Below are positions 4,898 through 5,058 of a DNA stretch of 5,058 bases, one piece after another (position 1 is the stretch's first letter; each line of letters starts with the position of its first letter). The notes under the pieces are model-generated. The model saw only the letters and a program-made list of their open reading frames with translations, was not told where the DNA came from and did no database searches. Source of the stretch: Actinomycetota bacterium (GTDB lineage: Bacteria > Actinomycetota > Actinomycetes > S36-B12 > UBA5976); the NCBI GenBank assembly GCA_017853815.1, contig JAFMIT010000110.1, forward strand, positions 1 through 5,058, in the 5' to 3' direction. Position numbers and translations under genes: made by a program.

Positions 4898-5058
4898 ATG
4901 CGACGTCGCACTTTTCGCCAACTCAGTCTGCTCAGCGCTGCCGCACTCGCGCTTACAACCTTGACGGCACCAGCCCAGGCGCTGCCACAACCGCAGGCCA
5001 CCAACCCTTCGCGCATCTATTTCGGCACCCTCGACGGTCGCGTCAAGTGGATCCCCAT
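4898..5058 (+). CDS. Exported protein with twin-arginine signal peptide, N-terminal 53 codons (runs off right edge)
   Basis: The reading frame opens at ATG 4898 after a GGGGG ribosome site and runs without a stop to the edge. The first residues, RRRTFRQLSLL, contain RRTFRQ, matching the Tat consensus RRxFxx. A hydrophobic Ala/Leu stretch (about 9-22) and APAQA (24-28) follow, predicting cleavage after A28. Tat export would mean the protein is moved folded across the membrane, often with a cofactor; a Sec route is still possible since the h-region is ordinary. The visible mature part (from L29) has a Pro/Gln linker and then RIYFGTLDGRVKWIP. I cannot assign a family from these 25 residues, so the function is left open. 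Confidence 0.82.
   Translation, partial: MRRRTFRQLSLLSAAALALTTLTAPAQALPQPQATNPSRIYFGTLDGRVKWIP

Noticed and set aside
1..5058. CRISPR arrays, insertion sequences, toxin-antitoxin or other defence genes
   Set aside because: No regularly spaced repeats, transposase motifs or defence-type domains are visible on either strand.

Overview
The window looks like ordinary chromosome from an actinomycete of moderate GC content (mid-50s percent by eye). The SerRS N-terminus has the actinobacterial pattern (MIDLxxxRxxPDAVRxSQ, then RGEDP), the two-component genes use an ATGA overlap typical of actinobacteria, and secreted proteins are abundant. The genus cannot be fixed from this sequence. A freshwater or marine small-genome actinomycete is only a guess.

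Left part (1-852): the 5' two-fifths of seryl-tRNA synthetase (serS, minus strand, GTG start, running off the left edge), then tRNA-Ser(UGA) on the plus strand and tRNA-Ser(GCU) on the minus strand. The two tRNA genes converge on one strong hairpin terminator. The enzyme and two of its substrates therefore sit within 850 bases.

Middle (923-2955, minus strand): a two-gene operon of an OmpR/PhoB-type response regulator followed by a membrane sensor histidine kinase, overlapping by 4 bases. All residues needed for phosphotransfer are visible in both proteins. A 155-base intergenic region then separates the regulator from a divergent plus-strand gene (3111-3677) for a small secreted, Ala/Lys-rich helical protein with a hydrophilic tail. 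The region holds an 11-base-spaced TCACAG direct repeat, the kind of site OmpR-family dimers bind. The simplest model is that the kinase senses something outside the cell, and the regulator controls the divergent gene and perhaps its own operon. This is inference. The secreted gene ends in a UUCG-capped terminator preceded by a second inverted repeat.

Right part (3792-5058, plus strand): a complete Gfo/Idh/MocA-family NAD(P)-dependent oxidoreductase of the dihydrodiol-dehydrogenase-like type, with no good Shine-Dalgarno sequence. It is followed by the first 53 codons of an exported protein with a twin-arginine signal peptide, cut by the right edge.

There is no CRISPR array, transposase, integrase or recognisable defence system. 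The part most worth a second look is the sensor/regulator/secreted-protein trio and its shared control region.
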